A stretch of DNA of 64,000 nt, taken from positions 1 to 64,000 of IMG/VR virus record IMGVR_UViG_3300031857_000111. One strand, given 5' to 3'. Of this stretch, positions 23,110 through 33,266 are shown piece after piece. Every line of letters begins with the position of its first letter. Position 1 is the stretch's first letter. The notes beneath the pieces are model-generated. The model made no database searches. It had not been told where the DNA came from and saw only the letters and a program-made list of their open reading frames with translations. A program made the translations under genes and the position numbers. This DNA comes from a virus.

Positions 23110-23966
23110 TAGGTCAACTCCTCAAGGGTGATTTCCACCGAATACCGCTCAAAGCTAGACTCATTAATAACAGAAGTATCCACCAAAGCACAATACATGA
23201 CCCGCTGTTGCGCCATAGACGAGGGATCATCAATATCGTGCATATACATGACTTCTTTGCCTTTACCTAAGCGTTGCCATTGCCCGATGAATCCCCAGGC
23301 TTCATTTACTGTGGCAAACTCAAGCGAGAATGTTGCTTGTCTGTAGATAGGAAGGTTTTGCGTAAACCGTCGCCCGTAGGGTGTTCTGCGGACAATTGAG
23401 GGGTCAACGTATTGCCACGTTGCACCGTAGTTCATGTTGATCTCGGGTTGCCAATATGGCCCCGCAAGAAAACGCCCGATCTCGATAAACCCATCAGGAT
23501 TAGAGCGGTCAGTGATGTAAACAAACAGGTATCTGCCCGCGACGGCATCCGTCATGGTGTGCCGGATTACCGGAGGCGAAACCTCATCTTCGCTAGTGCC
23601 TTCCCAGCCAAAACCACCCCACGGATCGGCGCCCCACACCACAGTCGGTGTCCAGGCAGCGATGGGTCCGCTAGTATATTCACGAGCCGTGGTCACGTCT
23701 GTCGTGCTGTTAGTCACTACAAACTCGACCGTAGCCGAACTTGTCAAATTATGGCCAACAATGAAGAAGCAATTGAAATAGCGAGTCGCTGTAGTGCCTG
23801 TGTCCACGCTAAATTGCGTGCTAGTAGTGGAAGCGTTGGTGGTGCGGGCCTTCTCTTCTTGATCTTGAGTGCGAATGTTGGCAAGCGGAAGTGCAGCCGT
23901 CCAAGACCCGCCGCTTAGCGCCCCTCGGTCGCTCTCAATATGTCGAAGAATTGCGAGGTTGCCCAC
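23109..23966 (-). CDS. Tail protein between hub and tailspike
   Basis: A 285-residue beta-rich protein starting at GTG 23966 (MGNLAILRHIESDRGALSGG). It ends FERYSVEITLEELT and overlaps the tailspike start. Location between the large hub-like protein and the tailspike suggests a baseplate or tail-tip component that attaches the spike. Aromatic-rich segments (PWGGFGWEG, GPYWQPEINMNYG) stand out. No catalytic motif. Confidence 0.6.
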   Translation of the reverse strand: MGNLAILRHIESDRGALSGGSWTAALPLANIRTQDQEEKARTTNASTTSTQFSVDTGTTATRYFNCFFIVGHNLTSSATVEFVVTNSTTDVTTAREYTSGPIAAWTPTVVWGADPWGGFGWEGTSEDEVSPPVIRHTMTDAVAGRYLFVYITDRSNPDGFIEIGRFLAGPYWQPEINMNYGATWQYVDPSIVRRTPYGRRFTQNLPIYRQATFSLEFATVNEAWGFIGQWQRLGKGKEVMYMHDIDDPSSMAQQRVMYCALVDTSVINESSFERYSVEITLEELT

Positions 23967-23972
23967 CTACTA

Positions 23973-26900
23973 TTACCCCCAAACTGTAAAGGTGACGGCG
24001 CGAGAGATAGGTTCGCGAGATACGCGAAGCACACGGAAGTTCTTGCCACTAGTAAGTCCGAAGCGCGGATAGGTGATGTTTACAGTGCAGCCGGGGGTAA
24101 TATCAAGATTGTCCCCATAAAGCTCGATATCAAAAGACTGACGCATGGGGCCAAACAGCGCACCGCGCCTCTCAGCCTCAGACACCGCTGGCGTCTCGTA
24201 GACAAAAAGACTTTCAAGTACTTCATCACGCCAAGTCCGCGCCTCTGTTTGAGTAGAGGCATAGGTATAAATAACAGGGAAGAACGGTGCAGTAAGCGAA
24301 CGCTTGCTTACGTCTGTGACGGAACCCGAACATTCATCTTCGCCCAAGGGGCGCCACCGCTTCCCCCAATTTACGGTTTGCTTGTTGAGACGTAGATCGG
24401 CGGGACGCGGGGTGATGGTGAAAATGTCTCTCGCCACCACTATCGCATCGGCAGGATATTTCTCGACTACAGATATGATTTCGGCACTAGTAACCGTATA
24501 GGGAAGCACCTTAAACGATTCCACATCACCAAAAAGCGACTCGCCCCCGGTAGCGTTGTGGCCCACGCGAAGATGCTGCAATCCCGTAATCGCAGTTCCG
24601 GTTGCGGATTTTACTTCGCCACCTTCAACGTAAGAAATGATGTTGCCTGTGCCATCTATGGTCACGCCCCAAGTGAAAAACGAATTGGCTGTATGCGTGC
24701 TGGTCGCGCTTGCCGTAGTGGTTGAAGCGGCCTGAGTTCTACTTACGGTAAGGTTGGCCCCGCCCGCGCTGTTCTGAAAGCGGTAACGGTTATTCTCAGT
24801 TCCGTCATCCAGTTGGAAGATAACTTGGTTAATACCAGAAGGCGCGTTCTGTGGGATGCGCGAGCGACCAAGGATCGTGCAAACGCCTGTGCTGCTGATA
24901 CCAAACTTGGAAAGCGGAGCGGTCACTATATCCGCCCCCCGAGTGCTTTCCCCCGTTGATACCGCCGATGCGGGTAAGATCGGGGTTGATGCAAAAGAAC
25001 CAAGTTCAAGTTGGGGCCAAGAAATGCGTAGGGTTACGTCAGTGGCTACGGCAGAAGTTACTAAACCCAGCGCGACCTGAAAACTAACCGCTGATACCGT
25101 CGTAGTAGATACAGTGCGAGTTTGTGTGACTCGTGCGAATGCGCTAGACAGAGTGAAATTTACGTCCGACGTTACTAGCGCCGTACCGGCACCGTTACGC
25201 TCAACGATACGGTTTCGAGCGACTGAGACATTCGTGAGCGTCCCACCCACCAGTCGTGCGAATATCGAACTCGTCCACTGTTGATTTGCCGAAGCGGGAG
25301 CGTCAAGATTTCCACCAAACTGCAAAGTCCAAGTAAGCCCCGTAGGGGAACCAGCAGCACGAACATCAACAAAGGTTCTGCCCTCTTCCACACCCACGGA
25401 AGCGACCGAAGTGGACAAACCCGCCGCGTTCGTCACAACCCAACCAGTAGGCATCGTCCCAGGACTACCCACAACAGCGTTTAGTGCGCGCGGGTTTGCT
25501 ATCTCATTAGTCCGCTGCCCCTCGATCCGAAGAGTCGCGTCACTCCCATAGAACCGCGCCGTGTTGGCTGCATACTCCACCCAGGTAGAGCCGTTGCTGG
25601 CAAGCGCGGTCGCCGTCAAACTAGAAGTCTGCGTTCGCGTCAGGCTGAAGGAAGGTCCAAGGGTATTGGGCTCAATGTTGGTTTTACCCGGCGTATCAAA
25701 TCGCTGGACACGGAATTTGCCCGTCTCTACGTCGAAACTCCACCAAGCGCCGACGCTATTGGCGATATCCGTAAGCGCGTCGGCAACCTTCCGTTCGTCG
25801 CCGGCAGGCGTAAAGTATTGAAGAGCGGCACCTTGGATAGAGTTGAGCGCGGCGATATCGGCAGTTTCTATTTGCGCCGAAGTAAACCCACCGGGACGCG
25901 TCAACACCCAATCAAGCATATCCCCCGCGCGTGCAGGAAAGCGAAAGCACGTCATGCCTTCAAATGTGCCGCTAAAATTGGTCGAGACAGCAACACCTAT
26001 GGTCGCGGCGGTAGACGCTGCTTGGAAAGGGTGGGTGCCCGCCTTGCCGAGAATTTGGAATACATCTACCCCGTCAACACGCATGGCGACGTTACCAGCA
26101 GCGGTAGAGCAAGTGACACCAAACACATACCAATCACCGGCTGTGGTGGACACGGTTTGCAAAAGCGTGCCCGCCGTTCCTGCCGTCTTGCGGACGTTGC
26201 CCGTAACGGCGGATGCGGTCCATTCGCCCGTAGAACCCGTGGTCGTCCACCCCGTCAAGCCACTATCAAAGCTGCCGTTGGTTAGGAAGTCCGTGCCGTA
26301 TCGCATTCCCACAAAGTCAACAGTAAGAGGACCATCGGCGGGAGCCGCGAGGCGAAATAGGCCGAGCGTATCACACGTCGCGTAGTCGGCAGGAGTGATA
26401 GCCGCCGCGACCAAAGCAGAATAACTTGTCGTGTTGCCGCCTCTTGAAAGAAGCACACCGCGATCCCGCAATGCAATCACGCCGCCGACAATACCGGCGA
26501 GGTCATCGGTATATGCGTAGACGTTGTTAACCTCGTCAATAAGGTGAGGTTCAACCTGAAGGCACACGCCCAGCCCACGGGGCTTAGTTACGTCAGTCCA
26601 GTCTGCTGTGCCTTCCTCACTACCAGTGCCAGCAAAGCTATCCGTTTGGAAAGGGATAACCGTAAGATCACGCTTATCCACAATATCAATTTCAACTTCA
26701 TCACCAACCGTCAGGCTACGAATGACGCATTGTGCTACTAGGTCGAAATCAGAAAATACCGGATCAACAACATCGGTGTAATATACATCAATGTCGTGAC
26801 CATCCCAGCAAACGGACACGAACGTATCGAGTTCACCATCTTCGTTAGCGAGTGTGATCTTGCCAAATGAAGTCTGCGCGGCACCCGTGAGTGAGACGTT

Positions 26901-27068
26901 GTTGAAGATTTCTTGCGTGAACCCAGGTGGGGTGACAATCCGACGATCCCAATAGGTTACAGGCAACGGGTCGGCCAAGACTGTGCGAAAGCCAATGTCG
27001 CTAAAGTAATACGAAACAGTGCTTGAGAGGGTAACGTCGTACCCCTCCATGCGGATAAGCCATGCCAT
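23973..27068 (-). CDS. Tail hub-like protein with inserted carbohydrate-binding-type modules
   Basis: 1031 residues starting MAWLIRMEGYDV. Residues 1-255 and about 866-1031 look like parts of one tail-tip protein (TPGCTVNITYPRFGLTSGKNFRVLRVSREP near the end). Inside it, residues 258-377 resemble a small beta-sandwich module (TNGSFDSGLTGWT...). Residues 472-865 match the C-terminal module of the tailspike, including TPTGW-, PQLE-G-FA-TP-LPA and ENNRYRF-type segments. The stop overlaps no gene; the start overlaps the tape-measure stop (TAATG). It probably forms the tail tip and contributes to host contact. Confidence 0.7.
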   Translation of the reverse strand: MAWLIRMEGYDVTLSSTVSYYFSDIGFRTVLADPLPVTYWDRRIVTPPGFTQEIFNNVSLTGAAQTSFGKITLANEDGELDTFVSVCWDGHDIDVYYTDVVDPVFSDFDLVAQCVIRSLTVGDEVEIDIVDKRDLTVIPFQTDSFAGTGSEEGTADWTDVTKPRGLGVCLQVEPHLIDEVNNVYAYTDDLAGIVGGVIALRDRGVLLSRGGNTTSYSALVAAAITPADYATCDTLGLFRLAAPADGPLTVDFVGMRYGTDFLTNGSFDSGLTGWTTTGSTGEWTASAVTGNVRKTAGTAGTLLQTVSTTAGDWYVFGVTCSTAAGNVAMRVDGVDVFQILGKAGTHPFQAASTAATIGVAVSTNFSGTFEGMTCFRFPARAGDMLDWVLTRPGGFTSAQIETADIAALNSIQGAALQYFTPAGDERKVADALTDIANSVGAWWSFDVETGKFRVQRFDTPGKTNIEPNTLGPSFSLTRTQTSSLTATALASNGSTWVEYAANTARFYGSDATLRIEGQRTNEIANPRALNAVVGSPGTMPTGWVVTNAAGLSTSVASVGVEEGRTFVDVRAAGSPTGLTWTLQFGGNLDAPASANQQWTSSIFARLVGGTLTNVSVARNRIVERNGAGTALVTSDVNFTLSSAFARVTQTRTVSTTTVSAVSFQVALGLVTSAVATDVTLRISWPQLELGSFASTPILPASAVSTGESTRGADIVTAPLSKFGISSTGVCTILGRSRIPQNAPSGINQVIFQLDDGTENNRYRFQNSAGGANLTVSRTQAASTTTASATSTHTANSFFTWGVTIDGTGNIISYVEGGEVKSATGTAITGLQHLRVGHNATGGESLFGDVESFKVLPYTVTSAEIISVVEKYPADAIVVARDIFTITPRPADLRLNKQTVNWGKRWRPLGEDECSGSVTDVSKRSLTAPFFPVIYTYASTQTEARTWRDEVLESLFVYETPAVSEAERRGALFGPMRQSFDIELYGDNLDITPGCTVNITYPRFGLTSGKNFRVLRVSREPISRAVTFTVWG

Positions 27069-30000
27069 TAGGCCCGCGCCCCCACCCGCTCACGAGGCGC
27101 TTGCGTGACCATGCGGCGATTGCTGTCAGCCGTATCTTCAGTGGCTTCGGCGGTGCGCAAAGTGGTTTTCACGAGTTCCTTCTTCATGCTTGCGACTTCT
27201 TGACGGAGAGCAATGTTGTCTTCACGAAGGCCACGGATTTCGGCAACAACAGCTTGCATATTGCCGCCGCCCATCGCCACGCCAAGGTCGCCGTTTGACA
27301 TGCGACGGAGAGGGACAATGGCTTCGCGACCTGCTTCCCCAAACATCGCCATAGAGGCGATGTGCGGCTCAGAAACCACGTCGGGGATACCACCCTTGGC
27401 AAACTTGGTGATGCTCAGTTCACCAAGCGTGGATTGAATATAGTCGCGAACAGCCTTCCATTGGAAGCTACTGGCGAAGTTGTCGCGTGCAGCGTTAAGC
27501 AGCGTCTCCGCACGGCCCGTAAGGCCCTCAAGCGCGCCCCTATCGCCGCCGCGTGCGGCAGCAAGGTCACGGTCATAGAATTGGCGTGCAGAGGCAAGCC
27601 GGTCAGGCGCCGAGTAGCCACCAAGGTCGGAAGTGCGAAGCCCCTCAAGGAAGTCTTTAATGTTGTTTTGGAGGTCGCTAAACACGCGCTTGGTTTCGCG
27701 GTCTATAAGGTTGCCATAGTTCTCAACAAACGGGGCAATTTGTTCGGCGGTATAACCCATTTGCTCAAGATCTTGGGTCAGCGCCTTAATCTGTTGCGCG
27801 CGATTGATAGACGCTTCAAGTTCGTCAGCCATAGCGTCCTTACCTTCAAGGCGCCAGCCGCGAATCTTGATCTCATCACTAATGGTCTGAAGACGAAGCT
27901 GCCGTTCGCTATACATAAGGTCGATTTGCTTCTTGCGTTCGGCAGCGATTTCCGCTTCACCGAACCCAAGACGCTGCGCTTGCCTCGTGTATTCATCGAA
28001 GTTAGCGTTGAGTTGCTTCATCGCGTCGTTAAATTCGCTCGACGGCTTGCCGATGTTATCGAGAACATCGGAGAGCGCCGTAGCTTCTTGGACGACAGCG
28101 ACTAGGTTATCAAAGCTGCTGATCTCAACTGTGTTGAGGGCAGTCTGCACACGCGAATTATTGCTGGACAGACGGCGGAATGCTCCGCTCTTGGCAAATG
28201 CCTCTTCAAGAGAACGGGGGCCTGTGCTTTCGCCACCGCCGACAGAGCCGAAGCCAAACTGGTCTTGCGCCTTAAAGTCCTTACCGTTAAACCACAGCCC
28301 AAGGCTCTGTAGGGTTTGGTTAATCTGGTCGGCCTGTTGGCGCGTCTGCTGTGCGATTTCGCTAGTGTCAAACCCCTTGCCAGCCGCGCCATCGAATCGC
28401 AGCATACCACGCTCGTCAAGCTGCACCCAAGCGTCGCCGCCAGAGAAACCCTTCTTGGGACCGATAAGACCACCAAGAAGACCGCCGCCCGCGCCACCGA
28501 TCAAACCGGCTGCCAACAGGCCGACAGGACCACCGAACGCTGCGGCCAGCCCCACGCCAGCCAAAGCGCCTGCTCCCGAGCCAATCATGCTGTTGGTCTT
28601 GCGGGCGGGGCTATTGCCAGCAACCATACCACCCAGGAGGCTGCCAAGCGCGAACCCGCCGCCGACGCCGCCAAGGGCGCCCATGAGCGTAGTGCCCCCA
28701 AACAGGCTACCAGCGGACGCCGCGCCGGGCATGGATACCCCGCCAGCCGTCGCGATAGAGGCGGGTGCGCCGCTGCTGAAAATGCTGGGGAACGCGGACG
28801 CGCCCCAAGAGTTAATGCTTGCACCAATGCCGCTAAAACCACCCCCCGGCAGAAGGTTAGAAAGGCCGCTCAGTTGCCCGATAGAGCCAAGGAAGCCCAT
28901 CCCGCCACCACCCCCGCCGCCACCGCCCCCAGCGGCGTCTACGAGCCCCCCAAGCGTCGCACGGGTGCCTCCGAAGATGCCATTGAGGATTGGGTTGACG
29001 ACAGCCATGCGCAGAGCCGTTTGCGCCACCGACGACATGACCGCACGAGCAATGTCACCAAATCGAATGCTGCTAATCTCACCCTTGGCGAAGGCTTCGG
29101 TAATAGCGTCGCCAATCGTTTCAAATGCACGTTCGCCAGAGCGGGCAAGTTCATCCCACGAATTGCGAACTTGCTCAGTGCGGCTTCGGGCAACGCCGAG
29201 AGCGCGGATAGACACTTCAAGTTCGGGCGTAAACGCGGCGCCGTATTGCTGACGTGCGCGAAGCAAAGCAATTTCGATTTCACGCTGTTCGACAGTCGCG
29301 GTGACAAGTTCGCGCTCACGTTCAAGGACGGCAATTTCGTCGTTGTTCTGCGCGGTTTGTCGGCCAGCGGCCAACAGACGTTCCGATCTCTCAACACGAC
29401 CGAGGACACGAACAAATTTTTCCAGAGCGACGGCGTGTTCTTGTGTTCCGGGGATGGCATACTTGGTTGCTTCTGCGTATGCGCGGACGCTCAGTTCCGC
29501 TTGGCGACCAGCTTCTGAGGATTGAAAATACCCATCCGCAATGCGGTTATTATCCGCAATGGTCCTTTCATTTTGCGACAGAACTTCTTCCATTTCTCTC
29601 GCGAGGCGACGCAAGGTGAGTTCTTGAACACGCAGCAAATCATTTTCAATGTTAACTTGCTGTCCTGCGTTACGGGCCGCGTCGCGAAGCCGGTCTTGGG
29701 CGTCAGCAACCTCTCGGGTAGCGCCAGCGGCTACGGGCGAACGGTTAGCGACGCGCTCAAGGTCATCAAGAAACTCTTTGACCGCGTTTTGGGCGCCCCT
29801 GCCTCCCCGGTCGTTATTGGCGCCAGGAACCGCAGGCGCATTCGGGGGCGGAAGGGGGATAGTATCGTTGGGGTTTGGTAAGGGCGCGTCGCCCGCATAC
29901 CCCCGCATAGTCGCTATTTGCGAAGCAAGCGCGGCTACTTCCGTTCGCAAAGTGACGGCGGTTACAATCGCGGTGTTAAAATCGCCGTTAACGGAGGCTT

Positions 30001-32254
30001 TAGACAACTCTTCCGCAAGCGCGGCAACACTCGGAACTAGATCGCGAATATTCTCGGGGAGGCCATTGGGGCCGCCGAATTGTTCGCGCAGTTGCCTTGC
30101 TGCATCTTCTGCCGTGGTGAGCCCATTAATGACAGCACGGATCGGGGCCAACACGGACTGTAGGTTATCCAATCGAGATTGCGTAGCAGCAATCGCCTCC
30201 GGGTTCGGGCGGAAAGCCTCTTGTTGCGAACGCAAACCTCTCTGCAACATGCTATCCGCACCGGAGAGATTTCTAAAACTTGGAGACATCGCGCCATAAA
30301 GCTGCGGAAGTGCAGCTTCCGCCTCGCGAAGCCGGCTTCTAGCGATGTTGGCTTGCGCTTCCATAATGACAAGCGACGACTGTGCTGCTTTGCGAGCCGC
30401 GACTTCAAACGAATCCCCGAGCCGCGTATACACCGTAATAAGTTTGTCGGTTTCGGTAGCAGCCGATCCAGTGATCGCAAAACCCCGTTCAAGGATAGTT
30501 TGGAAGTTTTCGCTTTCTTGCTTAACTTTATCGACAGCGCGAGACGTGTCTGCCGCAGAGGAGCGGAAACGATCCATCGCACGGCCCGCAACGTCCGTGC
30601 TGCTCCCCACCAAAACCGCCCCCGCAGAAACGGCAAGAAACCCGGCATGAATAAGTCGAAGTTGTGGGATAAACGCTGCAAATGACACCAACAAGCGAAC
30701 AATAGCGAGGGAAGACAACGCAATAATTGCGGCAGCAAAAGTGTTTATGTGGGTTGCGGCAACTTCAAAAGCCGTGCCTAGTGCGTCAACAACTCCGCTT
30801 TCACGGGCAAACTCAAGCAGCCGCCGAAGATTTTCCGTAGCGATAATTACCGCATTAGAGAATCCAGATTCCCCGAGTTCTGCCGTCGTGCGGGAAAATT
30901 CGGTCCCCAACCTACCAAACGACGCCGCCATAGTATTAGACGTGCGGGACAGTGTTTCCGCGCCACCAGACATAATATTGATTTGCCGGATAAACTCTTC
31001 GGCATATCGAGCAACGTCTAGCGTGCCCTCTTCAAACCGCTTATTAAGATCAACTTGCGCACCATCAACTTCGTTAACGGCTCGTTGAAGGGCAGCCATC
31101 GCAATAGGTAGTCGGTCGCCCATCTGGTTACGAATTTCTTCAGCCATGAACTTGCCCTTAGACATGGACTGTTCAAGAGCACGCATAATACCCATCGTAT
31201 CCGCAGAGCTAAGACCAAAGTTACGAGACGCCTCTGAAAGCTGAGTAAAGGCGTCACGAGTTTGTTCGGTCGTAAATCCAGCCCCTTGCATAGCAAGCGA
31301 AAGACGAGCAAACGAATTACCTACTTCACCAACAGAGAAGCCGATGCGGTTTGCCTCGTTAAAGAGGAAGTTAAGATCAGATGCGAATTGCCCCGCGCTA
31401 CCCGACACTGTACGAAGGGTATTCGTGAATCGCTCAAACTCCATAATGCTTTGCGTGATTTCACGCAGAGCAAGGGTGCCAACTAGAGCTTGAAGTGCTG
31501 CATTAGTCGAAAACACAAGTCGGCCAAAACCGCCCATACTAGAATTGGCAGCGCCGAAGGCAGCGGCAGTCGTGCGAGCGTTGTCGTTAAGTGTGCGCAG
31601 CAGGCCGCCTTGACGCGCGATCTCACCGCTCGCGGTTTGCGTGGACCGTGTGAATACACCATGCGCGCGAGTCGCTTCGACAGAACCGACGCCGAATTGG
31701 CGAATGACGGCTTGGTATTGGGTTAAATCTTTCCGGGCTTGAGAGATTACTTGTGATGCTTCATATGTTGGGAGTTGACGATTAGCCCGGCCTTGGATGC
31801 CCGTAAACCGCGATTGAGAGTTCTGTAGTGCGCGTTCCAAGGCGATTTGACGATTGACGAATTGCCGATGTTCTTGCTCTTCTTTCTTTTGATTTCTAAG
31901 CCGCTGTCTTTGCACCAATTCATATGCCCGCGCTTGTTCTTTCGTCGCGCGTTCTACATCACGAGTCTGATCGGTGAGCGATTTTTGTCGCATCCGCGCC
32001 ATGCGAACGATAGCCTGAATTTCGGCACGCTCTTGATTGAAAAGTAGTTGACGTTGCTGCTTTGCAACCTTTTCCGCATTACGCAACTCACGCTCTTGCG
32101 CGCTTATCCGCTTCTTACCGCCATCTTCCGCAGCCTTAGTCTGACGCTTCTCGACCGAATCTGCCTTGGCCACAAGGCCGTCAAGGGCCTGCATCGCGCC
32201 CTTTACGGACGCGATGTTGACCTTGATTTCAAGATTGGCGATTGAGTCGGACAC
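27068..32254 (-). CDS. Tail tape measure protein
   Basis: 1728 residues. It opens with a long charged coiled coil (about 20-200), has hydrophobic segments in the middle (IAALSSLAIVRLLVSFAAFI) and a Gly/Ala-rich region with GG runs around 1150-1290. The C-terminus contains MFGEAGREAIVPLRRMSNGD, a very common tape-measure ending. The length sets tail length, so a long flexible or moderately long siphovirus tail is expected. GTG 32254 has AGGAG upstream and follows the chaperone frame by two bases. Confidence 0.92.
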   Translation of the reverse strand: MSDSIANLEIKVNIASVKGAMQALDGLVAKADSVEKRQTKAAEDGGKKRISAQERELRNAEKVAKQQRQLLFNQERAEIQAIVRMARMRQKSLTDQTRDVERATKEQARAYELVQRQRLRNQKKEEQEHRQFVNRQIALERALQNSQSRFTGIQGRANRQLPTYEASQVISQARKDLTQYQAVIRQFGVGSVEATRAHGVFTRSTQTASGEIARQGGLLRTLNDNARTTAAAFGAANSSMGGFGRLVFSTNAALQALVGTLALREITQSIMEFERFTNTLRTVSGSAGQFASDLNFLFNEANRIGFSVGEVGNSFARLSLAMQGAGFTTEQTRDAFTQLSEASRNFGLSSADTMGIMRALEQSMSKGKFMAEEIRNQMGDRLPIAMAALQRAVNEVDGAQVDLNKRFEEGTLDVARYAEEFIRQINIMSGGAETLSRTSNTMAASFGRLGTEFSRTTAELGESGFSNAVIIATENLRRLLEFARESGVVDALGTAFEVAATHINTFAAAIIALSSLAIVRLLVSFAAFIPQLRLIHAGFLAVSAGAVLVGSSTDVAGRAMDRFRSSAADTSRAVDKVKQESENFQTILERGFAITGSAATETDKLITVYTRLGDSFEVAARKAAQSSLVIMEAQANIARSRLREAEAALPQLYGAMSPSFRNLSGADSMLQRGLRSQQEAFRPNPEAIAATQSRLDNLQSVLAPIRAVINGLTTAEDAARQLREQFGGPNGLPENIRDLVPSVAALAEELSKASVNGDFNTAIVTAVTLRTEVAALASQIATMRGYAGDAPLPNPNDTIPLPPPNAPAVPGANNDRGGRGAQNAVKEFLDDLERVANRSPVAAGATREVADAQDRLRDAARNAGQQVNIENDLLRVQELTLRRLAREMEEVLSQNERTIADNNRIADGYFQSSEAGRQAELSVRAYAEATKYAIPGTQEHAVALEKFVRVLGRVERSERLLAAGRQTAQNNDEIAVLERERELVTATVEQREIEIALLRARQQYGAAFTPELEVSIRALGVARSRTEQVRNSWDELARSGERAFETIGDAITEAFAKGEISSIRFGDIARAVMSSVAQTALRMAVVNPILNGIFGGTRATLGGLVDAAGGGGGGGGGGMGFLGSIGQLSGLSNLLPGGGFSGIGASINSWGASAFPSIFSSGAPASIATAGGVSMPGAASAGSLFGGTTLMGALGGVGGGFALGSLLGGMVAGNSPARKTNSMIGSGAGALAGVGLAAAFGGPVGLLAAGLIGGAGGGLLGGLIGPKKGFSGGDAWVQLDERGMLRFDGAAGKGFDTSEIAQQTRQQADQINQTLQSLGLWFNGKDFKAQDQFGFGSVGGGESTGPRSLEEAFAKSGAFRRLSSNNSRVQTALNTVEISSFDNLVAVVQEATALSDVLDNIGKPSSEFNDAMKQLNANFDEYTRQAQRLGFGEAEIAAERKKQIDLMYSERQLRLQTISDEIKIRGWRLEGKDAMADELEASINRAQQIKALTQDLEQMGYTAEQIAPFVENYGNLIDRETKRVFSDLQNNIKDFLEGLRTSDLGGYSAPDRLASARQFYDRDLAAARGGDRGALEGLTGRAETLLNAARDNFASSFQWKAVRDYIQSTLGELSITKFAKGGIPDVVSEPHIASMAMFGEAGREAIVPLRRMSNGDLGVAMGGGNMQAVVAEIRGLREDNIALRQEVASMKKELVKTTLRTAEATEDTADSNRRMVTQAPRERVGARA

Positions 32255-32256
32255 GC

Positions 32257-32730
32257 CTATCTCCTAGCCGGGGCCTTACGGGGCGGCGCCGATGCCTGTT
32301 GCGGGAGATTTGCTGGCTTGCTGGTGGCTTTAGCCGCCTTTGCAAGATTTGACTGTGCCGTAAGATATGCACCGTCAATAATCGTTATACCGTCAACCTC
32401 ATACGAAAGCAATACTCGGCGGGTGAGCCGAATATAGGCATCAATTTCGCTGTATGAAATTGGGTTAGAACCAAACCCGCTAGACCCGCGTTGTGCGTGA
32501 AGATCACCAAACACTTTCCAAGTGTCTGTGTATTCTTCAGGAAAGTCAGGAAGTGTTAACTTCCCCTCAATCTCTACACGCTTGGCTTCCCACGTCGGGC
32601 CTTTGCGATTAGCGATTTGGTCTAGGGCACGATTGAGACTATCCGCCTCGCTCGTGCCGTCTTCTTTCTTAAGATGCAGAGCGAAGTATCGCTCTGCATA
32701 TTGCTTTAGAAGGTCTTGACCTTCCTCAAG
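32257..32730 (-). CDS. Tail assembly chaperone, T-part (frameshift extension)
   Basis: This is the downstream half of a G/GT-type pair. The frame from CTT 32730 to TAG 32257 encodes 157 residues (LEEGQDLLKQYAERYFALHL...) without an ATG near its start, so it is probably made only as an extension of the upstream protein. It ends in a basic Pro/Ala-rich tail (APPRKAPARR). The fusion would be about 291 residues. Tail chaperones coat the tape measure during assembly. Confidence 0.72.
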   Translation of the reverse strand, partial: LEEGQDLLKQYAERYFALHLKKEDGTSEADSLNRALDQIANRKGPTWEAKRVEIEGKLTLPDFPEEYTDTWKVFGDLHAQRGSSGFGSNPISYSEIDAYIRLTRRVLLSYEVDGITIIDGAYLTAQSNLAKAAKATSKPANLPQQASAPPRKAPARR

Positions 32731-33133
32731 AAAACGTAGCCGGGTCGTCAAGCGCCTCGCTAACCTGATCGCGAATCCAAGCGAAACGCAGGTCGGTATA
32801 AAGCGTGCGAGCGTTCTCGGGCGTAAACGGAACGTCCAGCTTCGACCCGTCATTGGGGTTAACGAGATACCACCCCTTAGTCGCGGCCACGAACGTCTCA
32901 GCACGCTCTGCCTCAAGTTCATCCGCCGTCATGGTCGCGCGGCCACGGGCCTTCAGGCGCTTGTTGATCGCGGCCTTCTGCACCTTCTGCACTTCGGGGC
33001 TGGTCAGGGGCAGGAGGTCGATATGCGCCTCCTTGCCTTCCGCATCGCGGATCGGCTGGCGGGTCTTCGGATGGAGGATAGGCACGAGCACAGAAGCGGT
33101 GTTGTCAACCGCGAGGGCATCAAAAGCAGACAT
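32726..33133 (-). CDS. Tail assembly chaperone, G-part
   Basis: 135 residues (MSAFDALAVDNTASVLVPIL) immediately upstream of the tape measure, the standard place for the tail assembly chaperone. It ends PATFS followed by TGA, just where the downstream frame continues. GGAG precedes the ATG, and a terminator lies upstream of it after the tail tube gene. Confidence 0.75.
   Translation of the reverse strand: MSAFDALAVDNTASVLVPILHPKTRQPIRDAEGKEAHIDLLPLTSPEVQKVQKAAINKRLKARGRATMTADELEAERAETFVAATKGWYLVNPNDGSKLDVPFTPENARTLYTDLRFAWIRDQVSEALDDPATFS
32728..32737 (-). other. Probable +1 ribosomal frameshift site
   Basis: The minus-strand sequence ACG TTT TCT TGA ends the G frame. A +1 shift after TTT lets the Phe tRNA re-pair perfectly within TTTT and continue CTT GAG in the T frame. 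G/GT tail genes usually shift -1, so the direction is noteworthy. A -2 shift is formally possible, with poorer re-pairing. Confidence 0.6.
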
Positions 33134-33218
33134 TCAGGATTTCTCCGAGAGGTTGTGTTCAAGTCCGCAATAGCGCGGGTGTAGGATACCTATTCGATTG
33201 CGTTGGCAAATGCAATAC

Positions 33219-33257
33219 AAAAAATGCGACGCGGGCACATTTCTATGCCCGCGTCGC
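33219..33257 (-). terminator. Rho-independent terminator after tail tube gene
   Basis: GCGACGCGGGCA (33257-33246) pairs perfectly over 12 bp with TGCCCGCGTCGC (33237-33226), with an 8-base loop and then TTTTTT on the minus strand. It should reduce readthrough from the tail tube gene into chaperone and tape measure. Confidence 0.92.
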
Positions 33258-33266
33258 TGCTAGTGG

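Noticed and set aside
27933-29252. 439-codon rightward frame opposite the tape measure gene
   Set aside because: Pro/Arg/Ala-rich mirror of Gly-rich tape-measure codons; shadow of the real gene.
28316-29518. 400-codon rightward frame opposite the tape measure gene
   Set aside because: It is antisense to a well-supported tape measure gene, has an unnatural Ala/Thr/Arg-rich composition, no ribosome site and no recognisable domain.
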